From the NCBI GenBank assembly GCA_025548565.1, contig JAJLPB010000023.1, forward strand, positions 1 through 64,000: a DNA stretch of 64,000 bases, given 5' to 3'. This document shows, piece by piece, positions 44,721-54,290 of the stretch (its first letter is position 1; the number at the start of each line of letters is the position of its first letter). The notes below the pieces were generated by a model. That model worked only from the letters and a program-made list of their open reading frames with translations. It did not search any database and was not told the DNA's origin. Source of the DNA: Rugamonas sp. A1-17 (GTDB taxonomy: Bacteria; Pseudomonadota; Gammaproteobacteria; Burkholderiales; Burkholderiaceae_D). Made by a program: the position numbers and the translations under genes.

Positions 44721-45416
44721 TTGCTCTGTCTTCCCAGAAATCTCTCTAAGTCCTTCATTTTGAATATATAATTGTTTCGCTGCGGTTCAATCTGCGGCAA
44801 GTGTAAGAATAAAAGCACATTTTACACAGGGGCGTCTCCACTGGCCTCGCCAAATTGCAAATTCAGAGGAAAAAATGTATACGCACCACCCCTGACGAAA
44901 TCAAGGTTGCACCGTTGTTGTAATCGGATGCCGGCAAGGATGCTGAATTAATATGGTTGGATTGTAAGGATAAAGTCCGGCCAGCTTGGTCTAGAGTCGA
45001 GCTGGCCGGTTGATGAAGTTGATAACGCTTGCCGTTTTCGCCGGACCCCATGCTTTGCTGCAAGCTCGACGGAAGGCTGAAACAAGCCTGGTTACCGAAG
45101 TTGCAATACTTGTAGTACGTAAGCCTGGATAGGATTTGGCTCTCAACGACGTTGCTCACCGCCTGCATTTCTCTGCCGTCCGTCAGGGGCCGCATGGATG
45201 AATTGCAGGTGATGCGAGCACTCGGCATGTCGATCGACCTCATGCGCCCAGTTGCGGCCGCGATGCGGACGTTTTCGTTCGCGTCTCTGCGCCGCACAGG
45301 ATGGGCATACCCACCGCAATCACATTAATTCTCGCGTATATCCCTGTACCTCGCTGCCTCGGTCGTAAGAAACCGAGCGGCACAGAGATGACCTACGGGT
45401 CGCGGAGTTTATAAAA
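44721..45416. other. Long rluC-rne intergenic region with probable rne leader
   Basis: About 700 bp without a convincing gene. It is less GC-rich than its surroundings. It holds the rluC promoter on the left and probably a long structured 5' leader of rne, including a perfect 10-bp stem (CCGGCCAGCT 44977-44986 with AGCTGGCCGG 45000-45009). RNase E is known in other bacteria to autoregulate through its mRNA leader. A 144-codon minus-strand frame here looks fortuitous. Confidence 0.6.
44763..44790 (-). promoter_or_regulatory. Sigma-70 promoter of rluC
   Basis: On the minus strand TTGAAC (44790-44785), a 16-bp spacer and TATATT (44768-44763) lie about 43 bp before the rluC start. Confidence 0.6.
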
Positions 45417-48400
45417 ATGAAACGCATGTTGTTTAATGCTACGCAGCAAGAAGAACTGCGCGTAGCGATCGTCGACGGTCAGAAACTGATCGATATCGAC
45501 ATCGAAACCGCCGGCCGCGAACAGCGCAAATCCAACATCTACAAAGGCGTGATCACCCGCATCGAGCCGTCGCTGGAAGCTTGCTTCGTCAGCTACGGCG
45601 AAGATCGCCACGGTTTCCTGCCGTTCAAGGAAGTAGCACGCACTTACTTCCGCGAAGGTGTGGATGTCCGCAACGCCTCCGTCAAGGAAGCGCTGCGCGA
45701 AGGCCAGGAAATCATGGTCCAGGTGGAAAAGGAAGAGCGCGGCAACAAGGGCGCCGCCCTGACCTCCTTCGTCTCGCTGGCCGGCCGCTACCTGGTCCTG
45801 ATGCCGAACAACCCGCGCGGTGGTGGTGTTTCCCGCCGTGTCGAAGGCGAAGAGCGCCAGGAACTGCGCGAAACCATGGACAAGCTGGACCTGCCGCCAG
45901 GCATGTCGGTGATTGCCCGCACCGCCGGCATCGGCCGCAACGTCGATGAACTGCAGTGGGACTTGAACTACCTGATGCAGCTGTGGCGCGCGATCGAAGG
46001 CGCCGGCAAGTCGGCCTCGGGCGCCTTCCTGATCTACCAGGAATCGTCGCTGGTCATCCGCGCCATCCGCGACTACTTCCAGCCGGACATCGGCGAAATC
46101 CTGATCGACACCGACGACATTTACGAGCAGGCTCACCAGTTCATGAGCCACGTGATGCCGGACATGGTCCACCGCGTCAAGCGCTACAGCGACGACGTGC
46201 CGCTGTTCTCCCGCTTCCAGATCGAACACCAGATCGAAACCGCCTACAGCCGCACCGTGCCGCTGCCATCGGGCGGCGCCATCGTGATCGACCACACCGA
46301 AGCGCTGGTCTCGGTCGACGTCAACTCGGCCCGCGCCACCCGCGGTTCGGACATCGAAACCACCGCCTTCAACACCAACTGCGAAGCGGCCGAAGAAGTG
46401 GCCCGCCAGCTGCGCCTGCGCGACTTGGGCGGCCTGATCGTGATCGACTTCATCGACATGGAAGTGGCCAAGAACCAGCGCGAAGTCGAACAGCGCCTGA
46501 AAGACGCGCTGCACCACGACCGCGCCCGCGTCCAGATGGGCAAGATCTCCCGCTTCGGCCTGATGGAACTGTCGCGCCAGCGCCTGCGTCCGTCGCTGTC
46601 CGAAGGTTCGCACGTGACCTGCCCGCGCTGCTCCGGCACCGGCCACATCCGCGACACCGAATCGTCGGCCCTGCAAGTCCTGCGCATCATCCAGGAAGAG
46701 GCGATGAAGGAAAACTCGGCCACCATCCACGTGCAGGTTCCCGTGGATGTGGCAGCCTTCCTGCTGAACGAAAAGCGCGGCGAAGTGCTCAAGATCGAGA
46801 CCCGCCACCGCATCAGCATCATCCTGGTGCCGAACAAGCACCTGGAAACCCCGCACTACAAGCTCGAGCGCATCAAGCACGACGATCCGCGTCTGGAAGA
46901 CAGCCAGGCGAGCTACTCGCTGGCCGAGCAAGCCGAAACCGACATGGCCTACAGCAAGCGCCAGAAGGAAGAAGCCAAGCCGCGCCAGGAAGCCATGGTC
47001 AAGACCATCACCCCGGACCAGCCTGCACCGCTGGTCGAGCGCAAGCCGACCGAAACCGTCATCAAGCCAGCGCCGGCCCCGGTGCCTGCGCCGGCCGAGC
47101 AAGGTTTCTTCGCCAAGCTGTTCAGCTTCCTGAGCCCGAAACCGGCGCCGACGGCCCTGCCGCAGCAGCCGACCATCGTGGTCAAGGCGCCGTCCGGCGA
47201 CCGTGGCGAACGCAACCCACGTGGCCCACGCGGCCGCAACCGTAATGGCAAGGGCCCAGGCCGTGGCGAGCGCGAAGAGCGCGAACCAGGCGCAGCCCGT
47301 CCGGCAGCGGACGAAGCGAAGGCAGCGGACGCCAACGGCCGTCCGGCACGCCCACCGCGTCCACCGCGCGAGCCACGCGAGCCGCGTGAAAACCAGGCGG
47401 CCGAAGGCCAGGCCCCACGCGAACGCGCTGAACGCGCCGAGCGTCCTGAGCGCGCCGAGCGCACGCCACGTCCTCCACGCGAACCACGCGCGGACAAAGC
47501 GCCAGTCGAAGCCAAGGTTGAGGAATTGGCGCTGAACGTCGGCGTGCCGTCGACCGGCCCGGTGACCGAAGCGGCGACCAGCATCCTGAAAACCGCGCCG
47601 AGCACCGGCCCGGAAGGCGAGGAAAACGAAGCAGCGGTGGACGGTGAAGAGCCGCGTCGTCGTCGTCGTCGTGGCGGCCGCAACCGCAATCGCCGCGACC
47701 GTGACGGCGCCGAAGGTGTCGAAGGCGCGGAAGGCCAGGAATCGGCTGCAGGTGAAGCCGGCGAGCAAGGCGAGCAGATCGCCCTGAGCTTCAGCGCACC
47801 AGCCGCCGCAGCCGAAGTAGCGGCAGCCCCGGCAGCCGTGATCGAAGCAGCCGCAGCACCGGCAGTGGAAGCGCCAGCCGCCGCCACGCCAGTGACCGCC
47901 GAAGCACCGGCCGCCATCGAGGCACCAGCCGCCGAGCCAGTCGCTGCCGTCGCAACGCCAGTGGCGGAGGCACCAGCCGCCGTCGCGGCACCTGTGGTGG
48001 AAGCCGCGCCTGTTGTCGTCGAGCCAGCAGCCGCCGTGGTGGACGCTCCGGCCGCAGTGGCAGCGCCAGTCGCCGTGGAAGCCCCGGCAGTGGTGGCTGA
48101 AGTTGCCGCCCCTGTCGTGGTGGAAGCCGCGCCGGTCGTAGCAGAGCCTGTTGCGCCAACGCCAGCCCCGGTTGCAGCACCAGCAGTTGCCGCACCCGTT
48201 GCAGCGCCTGTCGCAGCTCCGGTTGCAGCACCAGCGGTAGCCGAACCGGTCGCCGCAGCGCCAGCACCTGCCCCGGCTCCAGCGCCTGCGCCGGCACCGG
48301 TGGCGCCATCGGCCCCGATCGACCTGCAAGCTGTGCTCGGCTCCGCCGGCCTGACGCTGGCAGCCACCGATCCAGCCAAGCTGCGCGCCGCCCAGGAAGC

Positions 48401-48500
48401 AGCCGCCAAGGCAGTCGCACCGGTCCGCGTTCCCCGCGAACGCAAACCGCTGCCGCCGCAAAATGACGAGCCGCTGGTCCAGGTGGACACCCGCCGCTAA
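45417..48500 (+). CDS. rne: Ribonuclease E
   Basis: Protein of 1027 residues. The catalytic half (1-500) contains an S1 domain (about 38-120), the metal-binding Asp residues in VSVDVNSARA and VIDFIDMEV, and the zinc-link CPRCSGTGHIRD. The rest is the scaffold: Arg-rich stretches (GRNRNGKGPGRGERE and PRRRRRRGGRNRNRRDRDG) likely bind RNA, and an Ala/Pro/Val tract covers about 785-970. It is the central mRNA decay and rRNA processing endonuclease. The C-terminal PPQNDEPLVQVDTRR is a beta-proteobacterial trait. Confidence 0.98.
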   Translation: MKRMLFNATQQEELRVAIVDGQKLIDIDIETAGREQRKSNIYKGVITRIEPSLEACFVSYGEDRHGFLPFKEVARTYFREGVDVRNASVKEALREGQEIMVQVEKEERGNKGAALTSFVSLAGRYLVLMPNNPRGGGVSRRVEGEERQELRETMDKLDLPPGMSVIARTAGIGRNVDELQWDLNYLMQLWRAIEGAGKSASGAFLIYQESSLVIRAIRDYFQPDIGEILIDTDDIYEQAHQFMSHVMPDMVHRVKRYSDDVPLFSRFQIEHQIETAYSRTVPLPSGGAIVIDHTEALVSVDVNSARATRGSDIETTAFNTNCEAAEEVARQLRLRDLGGLIVIDFIDMEVAKNQREVEQRLKDALHHDRARVQMGKISRFGLMELSRQRLRPSLSEGSHVTCPRCSGTGHIRDTESSALQVLRIIQEEAMKENSATIHVQVPVDVAAFLLNEKRGEVLKIETRHRISIILVPNKHLETPHYKLERIKHDDPRLEDSQASYSLAEQAETDMAYSKRQKEEAKPRQEAMVKTITPDQPAPLVERKPTETVIKPAPAPVPAPAEQGFFAKLFSFLSPKPAPTALPQQPTIVVKAPSGDRGERNPRGPRGRNRNGKGPGRGEREEREPGAARPAADEAKAADANGRPARPPRPPREPREPRENQAAEGQAPRERAERAERPERAERTPRPPREPRADKAPVEAKVEELALNVGVPSTGPVTEAATSILKTAPSTGPEGEENEAAVDGEEPRRRRRRGGRNRNRRDRDGAEGVEGAEGQESAAGEAGEQGEQIALSFSAPAAAAEVAAAPAAVIEAAAAPAVEAPAAATPVTAEAPAAIEAPAAEPVAAVATPVAEAPAAVAAPVVEAAPVVVEPAAAVVDAPAAVAAPVAVEAPAVVAEVAAPVVVEAAPVVAEPVAPTPAPVAAPAVAAPVAAPVAAPVAAPAVAEPVAAAPAPAPAPAPAPAPVAPSAPIDLQAVLGSAGLTLAATDPAKLRAAQEAAAKAVAPVRVPRERKPLPPQNDEPLVQVDTRR

Positions 48501-48520
48501 TCGCAGCGAATAGCAACACC

Positions 48521-48579
48521 AAAAAGCCCCGCCGGCACCGGGCGCGCTCTTGAGCGCGTTCAGGCCGGCGGGGCTTTTT
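48521..48579 (+). terminator. Rho-independent terminator of rne
   Basis: AAAAAGCCCCGCCGGC (48521-48536) pairs with GCCGGCGGGGCTTTTT (48564-48579), with a smaller inner hairpin around GCGCGCTC. It lies 20 bp after the rne stop. Confidence 0.92.
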
Positions 48580-48683
48580 TAATGGAGCCCCACCCCACCG
48601 AGTTGGCGGCGGCGTGCTATCGTAGCTTCTTGTAGTTGTCCAACTGTTGCCCCGCATTTCAAAAACCGCAAGATTGTAGAGCC

Positions 48684-49793
48684 ATGGCAGAGAAAATTAT
48701 CATGATGGCCAGCCAGCGCCCCGCGCCGCCCGCCATTCCCGCGATCCTGGAAGCGCCGACCGGCCTGCTGAGCGACCAGCTGGCGCGCCCGCTGCACGAC
48801 CTGCGCATCTCCGTCACCGACCGCTGCAACTTCCGCTGCGTCTACTGCATGCCCAAGGCGGTGTTCGACAACGACTACCAATACCTGCCGCACACCTCGC
48901 TGCTGACGTTCGAGGAAATCACCCGCCTGGCGAAAACCTTCATCGCCCACGGCGTCGAAAAAATCCGCCTGACCGGCGGCGAACCGCTGCTGCGCAAGAA
49001 CCTCGAACGCCTGATCGCCATGCTGGCCGAGCTCAAGACCATCCACGGCAAGCCGCTCGACCTGACGCTGACCACCAACGCCTCGCTGCTGGCGCGCAAG
49101 GCGCAATCGCTCAAGGACGCCGGCCTGCAGCGCATCACCGTCTCGCTCGACGCGCTCGACAACGCCACCTTCCAGCGCATGAACGACGTCGACTTCTCGG
49201 TCGACGACGTGCTGCGCGGGATCGATGCGGCACATCAAGTGGGCCTGGGCCCGATCAAGATCAACATGGTGGTCAAGGCCGGCATGAACGACCAGGAAAT
49301 CCTGCCGATGGCCCGCCATTTCAGGCACACGCCCTACATCCTGCGCTTCATCGAGTACATGGACGTGGGCGCCTCCAATGGCTGGAAAATGGACGAGGTG
49401 ATACCATCGTCCGAAGTCGTGCGCCGCATCCACGCCGAGATGCCGTTGACGCCACTGAACGCCAACTACACCGGCGAAACCGCCGCGCGCTGGCGCTACG
49501 CCGACGGCGGCGGCGAGATCGGCCTGATATCCAGCGTCACACAAGCCTTCTGCAGCGACTGCAGCCGCGCGCGCCTGTCGACCGAGGGCAAGCTGTACAC
49601 CTGCCTGTTCGCCAGCAGCGGCCACGATCTGCGCGCCCTGCTGCGCGACGGCCGCAGCGACGAGGAAATCAGCACCGTGCTGGCGCACCTGTGGCGGGCG
49701 CGCGGCGACCGCTACTCGGAACTGCGCACCAACAATACCGACGGCCTGCAACGCAGCGCCAACAAGGTGGAAATGTCTTACATCGGAGGGTAG
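48684..49793 (+). CDS. moaA: GTP 3',8-cyclase MoaA
   Basis: Radical SAM enzyme of 369 residues that starts molybdenum cofactor synthesis from GTP. The N-terminal cluster motif is [19 protein letters not shown] follows, a C-terminal cluster region contains [21 protein letters not shown], and the protein ends in Gly-Gly as MoaA requires. The ATG at 48684 is preferred over a TTG at 48636; an ATG at 48702 is also possible. mobA-moeA follows after 1 bp. Confidence 0.95.
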   Translation: MAEKIIMMASQRPAPPAIPAILEAPTGLLSDQLARPLHDLRISVTDRCNFRCVYCMPKAVFDNDYQYLPHTSLLTFEEITRLAKTFIAHGVEKIRLTGGEPLLRKNLERLIAMLAELKTIHGKPLDLTLTTNASLLARKAQSLKDAGLQRITVSLDALDNATFQRMNDVDFSVDDVLRGIDAAHQVGLGPIKINMVVKAGMNDQEILPMARHFRHTPYILRFIEYMDVGASNGWKMDEVIPSSEVVRRIHAEMPLTPLNANYTGETAARWRYADGGGEIGLISSVTQAFCSDCSRARLSTEGKLYTCLFASSGHDLRALLRDGRSDEEISTVLAHLWRARGDRYSELRTNNTDGLQRSANKVEMSYIGG

Positions 49794-49794
49794 T

Positions 49795-51687
49795 TTGTCT
49801 TTGAAGAGCAAGGTCACAGGACTGATACTGGCGGGCGGCCGCGGCACGCGCATGGGCCGCGTCGACAAGGGCCTGCAGCCGTTCCGCGGCACGACGCTGG
49901 TCGAACACGTGATGCGCCGCCTGGCGCCGCAAGCCGCCACCATCGTCATCAACGCCAACCGCAACCTGCCGCAGTACCAGGCGGTGGCGGGCGAGGCGCC
50001 GGTGCTGCCGGACTACCTGGACGGCTTCGAAGGCCCTCTGGCCGGCCTGCAAATCGGCCTGCAGTACTGCCCCACCGAACTGCTGCTGACGGCGCCCTGC
50101 GATTCGCCCTTCCTGCCGGCCGACTTGGCCGAACGCCTGCACGCGGCCATGCAGGCGCAGGACGCCGACGTCGCGCTGGCCGTGACCATGGAATCCGAAG
50201 AAGGCGGCGAACCGCGGCGCCAGCTGCATCCGGTGTTCGCGCTGCTCAAGGCCAGCCTGCTGCCGCAGCTGGACGCCTACCTCGCCACCGGCGCGCGCCG
50301 CATGGAGAGCTGGTACAAATCGCTGCGCGTGGCCGAAGTGATGTTCGACGATGCCGACGCCTTCCGCAACATCAACACGCTGGCCGAACTGCAGCAGCAT
50401 GAGCGAGCGCCCGCGCCGGCACCCGCCGCCCCGGCCGGCGAGCCCGCAGCCGACGCGATGCCGGTCGCCGAAGCGCAGCGCATCATCTGCGAGCGCATGA
50501 CACCCGTCGCCGCCACCGAAACGCTGCCCCTGCGCGCCGCCCTCGACCGCGTGCTGGCCGAGGACATCGTCTCGCCGATCAACGTCCCGGCCTACGACAA
50601 CTCCGCGATGGATGGCTACGCGCTGCGCGGCGCCGACCTGCCCGCGGCCGGCGCGCCCGACGCCACTTTCAAGGTGATCGGCATCGCCTACGCCGGCCGC
50701 CCTTGCACGCAAACGCCGCAAGCCGGCGAATGCGTCCGCATCATGACCGGCGCCGCCATCCCGCCCGGCTGCGACAGCGTGCTGCAGCAGGAACTGGCCG
50801 CGCACATCGGCGCCGACACCGTCACGATCGCGCACGGCGCCATCCGCCCCGGAGCCAACCGCCGCTTCGCCGGCGAAGACCTGAAAGCCGGCGGCATCGC
50901 CCTGGCCAAGGGAAAAATTCTGCGCCCGGCCGACCTGGGCCTGGTGGCCTCGCTCGGCATCGGCGAAGTCGCCGTGCAACGCAAACTGCGCGTGGCCTTC
51001 TTCTCCACCGGCGACGAACTGCGCTCGCTGGGCGACAGCCTCGATGAAGGCTGCGTCTACGACAGCAACCGCTACACCCTGTTCGGCATGCTGACACGGC
51101 TCGGCTGCGAGATCATCGACATGGGCATCGTGCGCGACGACCCGGCCGCGCTGGAAGCCGCGCTGCGCGAAGCAAGCGCGCAGGCCGACGCCATCATCAC
51201 CTCCGGCGGCGTCTCCGAAGGCGCGGCCGACTACACGCGCGACATCCTCGCCCGCATCGGCGACGTCGCCTTCTGGAAGCTGGCGATGCGTCCCGGCCGC
51301 CCGCTCGCCTTCGGCCAGATCCGAACGGAGGCAGGCAGCGCATGGCTGTTTGGCCTGCCCGGCAACCCGGTGGCGGTGATGGTGTCGTTCTACCTGTTCG
51401 CCCGTCCCGCGCTGCTGCGCATGATGGGCGCGCAATCGACGCTGCCTATGATGCAGGCCCGCTGCACCGAAGCGATCCGCAAGCGCCCTGGCCGCACCGA
51501 ATACCAGCGCGGCATCATCAGCGCCGGCGCGGGCGGCGAACCGCAAGTGCGCCTCACCGGTGCGCAAGGCTCGGGCATCCTGCGCTCGATGACCGAGGCG
51601 AACTGCATCGTCGTTCTGCGCGAGGCGCAAGCCAGCATCGCCGCCGGCGAGATGGTCGACGTGCTGCTATTCGATGGCCTTGTCTGA
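49795..51687 (+). CDS. MobA-MoeA fusion (molybdenum cofactor guanylyltransferase / molybdopterin molybdotransferase)
   Basis: Fused protein of 630 residues. Residues 1-199 are MobA (LILAGGRGTRMGRVDKGLQPF for GTP binding, LLTAPCDSPFLP), which adds GMP to molybdenum cofactor. An Ala/Pro linker (about 200-221) leads to MoeA (222-630) with NVPAYDNSAMDGYAL, STGDELRSLGD, ITSGGVSEG and GLPGNPVAVMVSF, which inserts molybdate. No stop or ribosome site separates the parts. The TTG start at 49795 has CGGAGGG 4-5 bp before it. It is cotranscribed with moaA. Confidence 0.93.
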   Translation: MSLKSKVTGLILAGGRGTRMGRVDKGLQPFRGTTLVEHVMRRLAPQAATIVINANRNLPQYQAVAGEAPVLPDYLDGFEGPLAGLQIGLQYCPTELLLTAPCDSPFLPADLAERLHAAMQAQDADVALAVTMESEEGGEPRRQLHPVFALLKASLLPQLDAYLATGARRMESWYKSLRVAEVMFDDADAFRNINTLAELQQHERAPAPAPAAPAGEPAADAMPVAEAQRIICERMTPVAATETLPLRAALDRVLAEDIVSPINVPAYDNSAMDGYALRGADLPAAGAPDATFKVIGIAYAGRPCTQTPQAGECVRIMTGAAIPPGCDSVLQQELAAHIGADTVTIAHGAIRPGANRRFAGEDLKAGGIALAKGKILRPADLGLVASLGIGEVAVQRKLRVAFFSTGDELRSLGDSLDEGCVYDSNRYTLFGMLTRLGCEIIDMGIVRDDPAALEAALREASAQADAIITSGGVSEGAADYTRDILARIGDVAFWKLAMRPGRPLAFGQIRTEAGSAWLFGLPGNPVAVMVSFYLFARPALLRMMGAQSTLPMMQARCTEAIRKRPGRTEYQRGIISAGAGGEPQVRLTGAQGSGILRSMTEANCIVVLREAQASIAAGEMVDVLLFDGLV

Positions 51688-52324
51688 GCCGATGCATCAG
51701 CCCAGCGTGAGCCCGCGCCTGCGCGTCCGCAACCTGCAATCGCCGCTGGCCGGCCCGTTCTCCTTCGATCTCGAAGCGGGCCAATGCCTGACCATCTCCG
51801 GCCCGTCCGGCGCCGGCAAAAGCCTGCTGCTGCGGATGCTGTGCGACCTCGATCCCAACACCGGCGAGGCGCTGCTGAACGGCCAGCCGCGCGCTGGCAT
51901 GAGCGCGCCCGCATGGCGCGCCGCCGTGGTCTATCAACCGGCCGAAGCGGCATGGTGGCTGCCGACCGCCGGCCAGCATTTCAAACCCGAACAAATGGAA
52001 CGCGTGCGCGAGCTGCTGCCGCAACTGAACCTGTCGCCGGCGCTGCTGGAGAGCGACATCAGCCGCCTCTCCACCGGCGAGCGGCAGCGCATGGCGCTGA
52101 TACGTTCGCTGGCCTGCAGGCCGCAGGTGCTGCTGCTCGACGAACCCACCGCCGCGCTGGACCCGGCCGCCGTCGCCGCCACCGAACAACTGCTGCAAAA
52201 GGAACTCGCGGCAGGACTGTCCATCGTGCTGGTCACGCACTCCGAATCGCAGGCGCAAACGCTGGGCCACCGCGCCATGACGATGCGCGACCGCCGCCTC
52301 ACCGACAACGGAGCCGCACCATGA
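51674..52324 (+). CDS. fetA: ABC transporter ATPase, FetA/YbbL-like
   Basis: Protein of 216 residues with Walker A GPSGAGKS, signature LSTGERQRM, Walker B VLLLDEPTAALD and switch His in LVTHS. With the membrane partner that follows it matches the FetA-FetB pair, described as an iron exporter. The start overlaps moeA by 14 bp; an ATG at 51692 is an alternative. The stop overlaps fetB as ATGA. Confidence 0.85.
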   Translation: MALSEPMHQPSVSPRLRVRNLQSPLAGPFSFDLEAGQCLTISGPSGAGKSLLLRMLCDLDPNTGEALLNGQPRAGMSAPAWRAAVVYQPAEAAWWLPTAGQHFKPEQMERVRELLPQLNLSPALLESDISRLSTGERQRMALIRSLACRPQVLLLDEPTAALDPAAVAATEQLLQKELAAGLSIVLVTHSESQAQTLGHRAMTMRDRRLTDNGAAP

Positions 52325-53130
52325 GCGCCGCCATGACGCCGATCCAGCCAGGCGCCGTCGACCTGGCGATCGCCTCCTCGCTGGTGCTGCTCAATGCCGG
52401 CATCTCGGCGTATCTGGGCTTGCGTATGCAGCGCAAGATGCTGTGGTCCGCCACGCGCATGGTGGTGCAGCTGCTGCTGGTCGGGCTGGTGCTGCGCTGG
52501 GTGTTCGCGCTCGCCTCCCCTGCCGCCACGCTGGCCGTGGCGCTGCTGATGATTATGGCCGCCGCGCGCGAAGTGGCGATGCGGCCCGCGCATGGCCTGC
52601 GCGGCTGGCCCGGCGTGTGGCTGTCCACCGCCAGCGTCGGGTTGTCCAGCATCGCCACCGTGGTGCTGGCGCTGCTGACGGTGCTGCATCCCACGCCGTG
52701 GTACGAGCCGCAGTACGCGGTCCCGCTGATCGGCATCGTGCTAGGCAACGTGCTCAATTCCGCCAGCTTGGGACTGGACACCTTCTACGGCGGCGTGGTC
52801 AACTCGCGCACCGCCATCGAAGCACAGCTGGTGCTGGGCGCCACCCGCAACGAGGCTCTGGCGCCGCTGATACGCGAATCGGTGCGCAAGGGACTGATCC
52901 CGCTGATCAACCAGATGTCGGCCGCCGGCATCATCACGCTGCCCGGCATCATGACCGGCCAGATCCTCGCCGGCATGGACCCGATGGACGCGGTGCGCTA
53001 CCAGATCCTGTTGATGTTCCTGCTGGCCGGGGGCAGCGGCATATCGGTCACGCTGGCGGTGTATCTGGCGGCGCGCAGCGTCACCGACGAACGTCACCGC
53101 ATGCGTCTGGAACGCCTGAGCAGCCGCTAG
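52321..53130 (+). CDS. fetB: ABC transporter permease, FetB/YbbM-like
   Basis: Membrane protein of 269 residues with about seven hydrophobic segments. It contains GNVLNSASLGLDTF, EAQLVLGATRNEA and INQMSAAGIITLPGIMTGQILAGMDPMDAVRYQI, all typical of the UPF0014/FetB family. The partner ATPase is immediately upstream with a 4-bp overlap. Its stop shares the palindrome CTAG with the stop of the convergent MFS gene. Confidence 0.9.
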   Translation: MSAAMTPIQPGAVDLAIASSLVLLNAGISAYLGLRMQRKMLWSATRMVVQLLLVGLVLRWVFALASPAATLAVALLMIMAAAREVAMRPAHGLRGWPGVWLSTASVGLSSIATVVLALLTVLHPTPWYEPQYAVPLIGIVLGNVLNSASLGLDTFYGGVVNSRTAIEAQLVLGATRNEALAPLIRESVRKGLIPLINQMSAAGIITLPGIMTGQILAGMDPMDAVRYQILLMFLLAGGSGISVTLAVYLAARSVTDERHRMRLERLSSR

Positions 53131-54290
53131 CCGGAACTGCGCGGCGTAGCCACCCCCATGCCCGCGCTGGCCGCAACCAGCAGCATGCCGCAAGCGAGTC
53201 CCGCGAACGCCAGCTGCAATCCGAACGCGTGCGCCACGAATCCTATCAGTCCCGGCCCGGCCAGTATGCCCGCATAGCCGATGGTGGTGATGGCGCTGAT
53301 CGCCAGGCTGGCCGGCATGTCCTTCTGGTTGCCGGCGGCGCTGAACAACACCGGCACGATGTTCGACGCGCCGGTGCCGATCAATGCGAAACCGGCCAGC
53401 GCGATCCACGGCGACGGCGCCAACACCACGCTCAGGAATCCCAGCGCAGCGCACAAGCCACCCAGCAGCAGCAAGCGCCCGCCGCCCCAGCGATGCACCA
53501 GCTTATCGCCATTGAGCCGCCCCACCGTCATCGCCACCGCGAAGGCCGCGTAACCGAGGCCGCCCTGTCCCTCCGTGAAACCGCCGCCGCTGGTCAGGAA
53601 GACAGCGCTCCAGTCCAGCACCGCACCCTCGGCCAGGAACACCAGCGAGCATAAGGCCCCGATCAATATCACCGCGCCGCGCGGAACGACGAACAAAGGC
53701 GCGTCGCGCTCCGACGGCACGGGGTCGCGCAACAGGTGCGGACCAGCGAAGGCCACCACCAGCGCGACGACCAACGCCAGCACCAGCGACACGGCGACCA
53801 GGTCCAGCCCCGCCCACAGCATCAGCGTCATGCCGCCGGCGCCGACGATGCCGCCCACGCTGAACAATCCATGAAAGCCCGACATCAGCGCGCCACCGTA
53901 TTCCTTCTCGACGATCACGGCCTGGATATTCATCGCCACATCCAGCGTACCTATCGCCGCGCCGAACAGGAACAGCGCCAACGCCAGCGACCACGCCGCC
54001 GGCGCGATCGCCAGCAAGGGGAACACAAGGCAGCATCCGAAGCCGGATGCCAGAATGATGCGGCGGCAGCCGAAGCGCGCGGCCATCACGCCGGTCACCG
54101 GCATCGCCAGCAGCGAACCTATGCCCAGGCAAAGCAGCAGCAGGCCAAGCTGGCCAGGCTCCACGCCGGTGCGCACCTGCGCGAACGGCACCAGCGGCGC
54201 CCAAGCGGACATCGCCATGCCGGCGGCCAGGAAGGCCAGGCGGGTTGAAACGCGTCGTTGCAGTCCAGTGGTCATCGGGGCAGCCTTCAT
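53127..54290 (-). CDS. Major facilitator superfamily transporter (YbjJ-like)
   Basis: Protein of 387 residues with about twelve membrane segments. GIGSLLAMPVTGVMAARFGCRRII resembles the MFS loop 2-3 motif. It resembles the YbjJ/fucose-permease-like branch (LDVAMNIQAVIVEKEYGGALMSGFHGLFSVGGIVGAGG). The substrate is unknown. The ATG at 54290 overlaps the regulator stop as TAATG. An ATG at 54275 with AAGG upstream is the alternative. It is probably regulated by the DeoR protein just before it. Confidence 0.88.
   Translation of the reverse strand: MKAAPMTTGLQRRVSTRLAFLAAGMAMSAWAPLVPFAQVRTGVEPGQLGLLLLCLGIGSLLAMPVTGVMAARFGCRRIILASGFGCCLVFPLLAIAPAAWSLALALFLFGAAIGTLDVAMNIQAVIVEKEYGGALMSGFHGLFSVGGIVGAGGMTLMLWAGLDLVAVSLVLALVVALVVAFAGPHLLRDPVPSERDAPLFVVPRGAVILIGALCSLVFLAEGAVLDWSAVFLTSGGGFTEGQGGLGYAAFAVAMTVGRLNGDKLVHRWGGGRLLLLGGLCAALGFLSVVLAPSPWIALAGFALIGTGASNIVPVLFSAAGNQKDMPASLAISAITTIGYAGILAGPGLIGFVAHAFGLQLAFAGLACGMLLVAASAGMGVATPRSSG

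Noticed and set aside
44863-45297. Minus-strand frame of 144 codons between rluC and rne
   Set aside because: It has no ribosome site, no recognisable domain and uneven composition, and it overlaps the probable rne leader.
45393-48461. Long minus-strand frame opposite rne, and a similar one opposite fliK (1818-3377)
   Set aside because: Shadows of GC-rich coding sequence. The forward genes have clear domain motifs; the reverse products are low-complexity.
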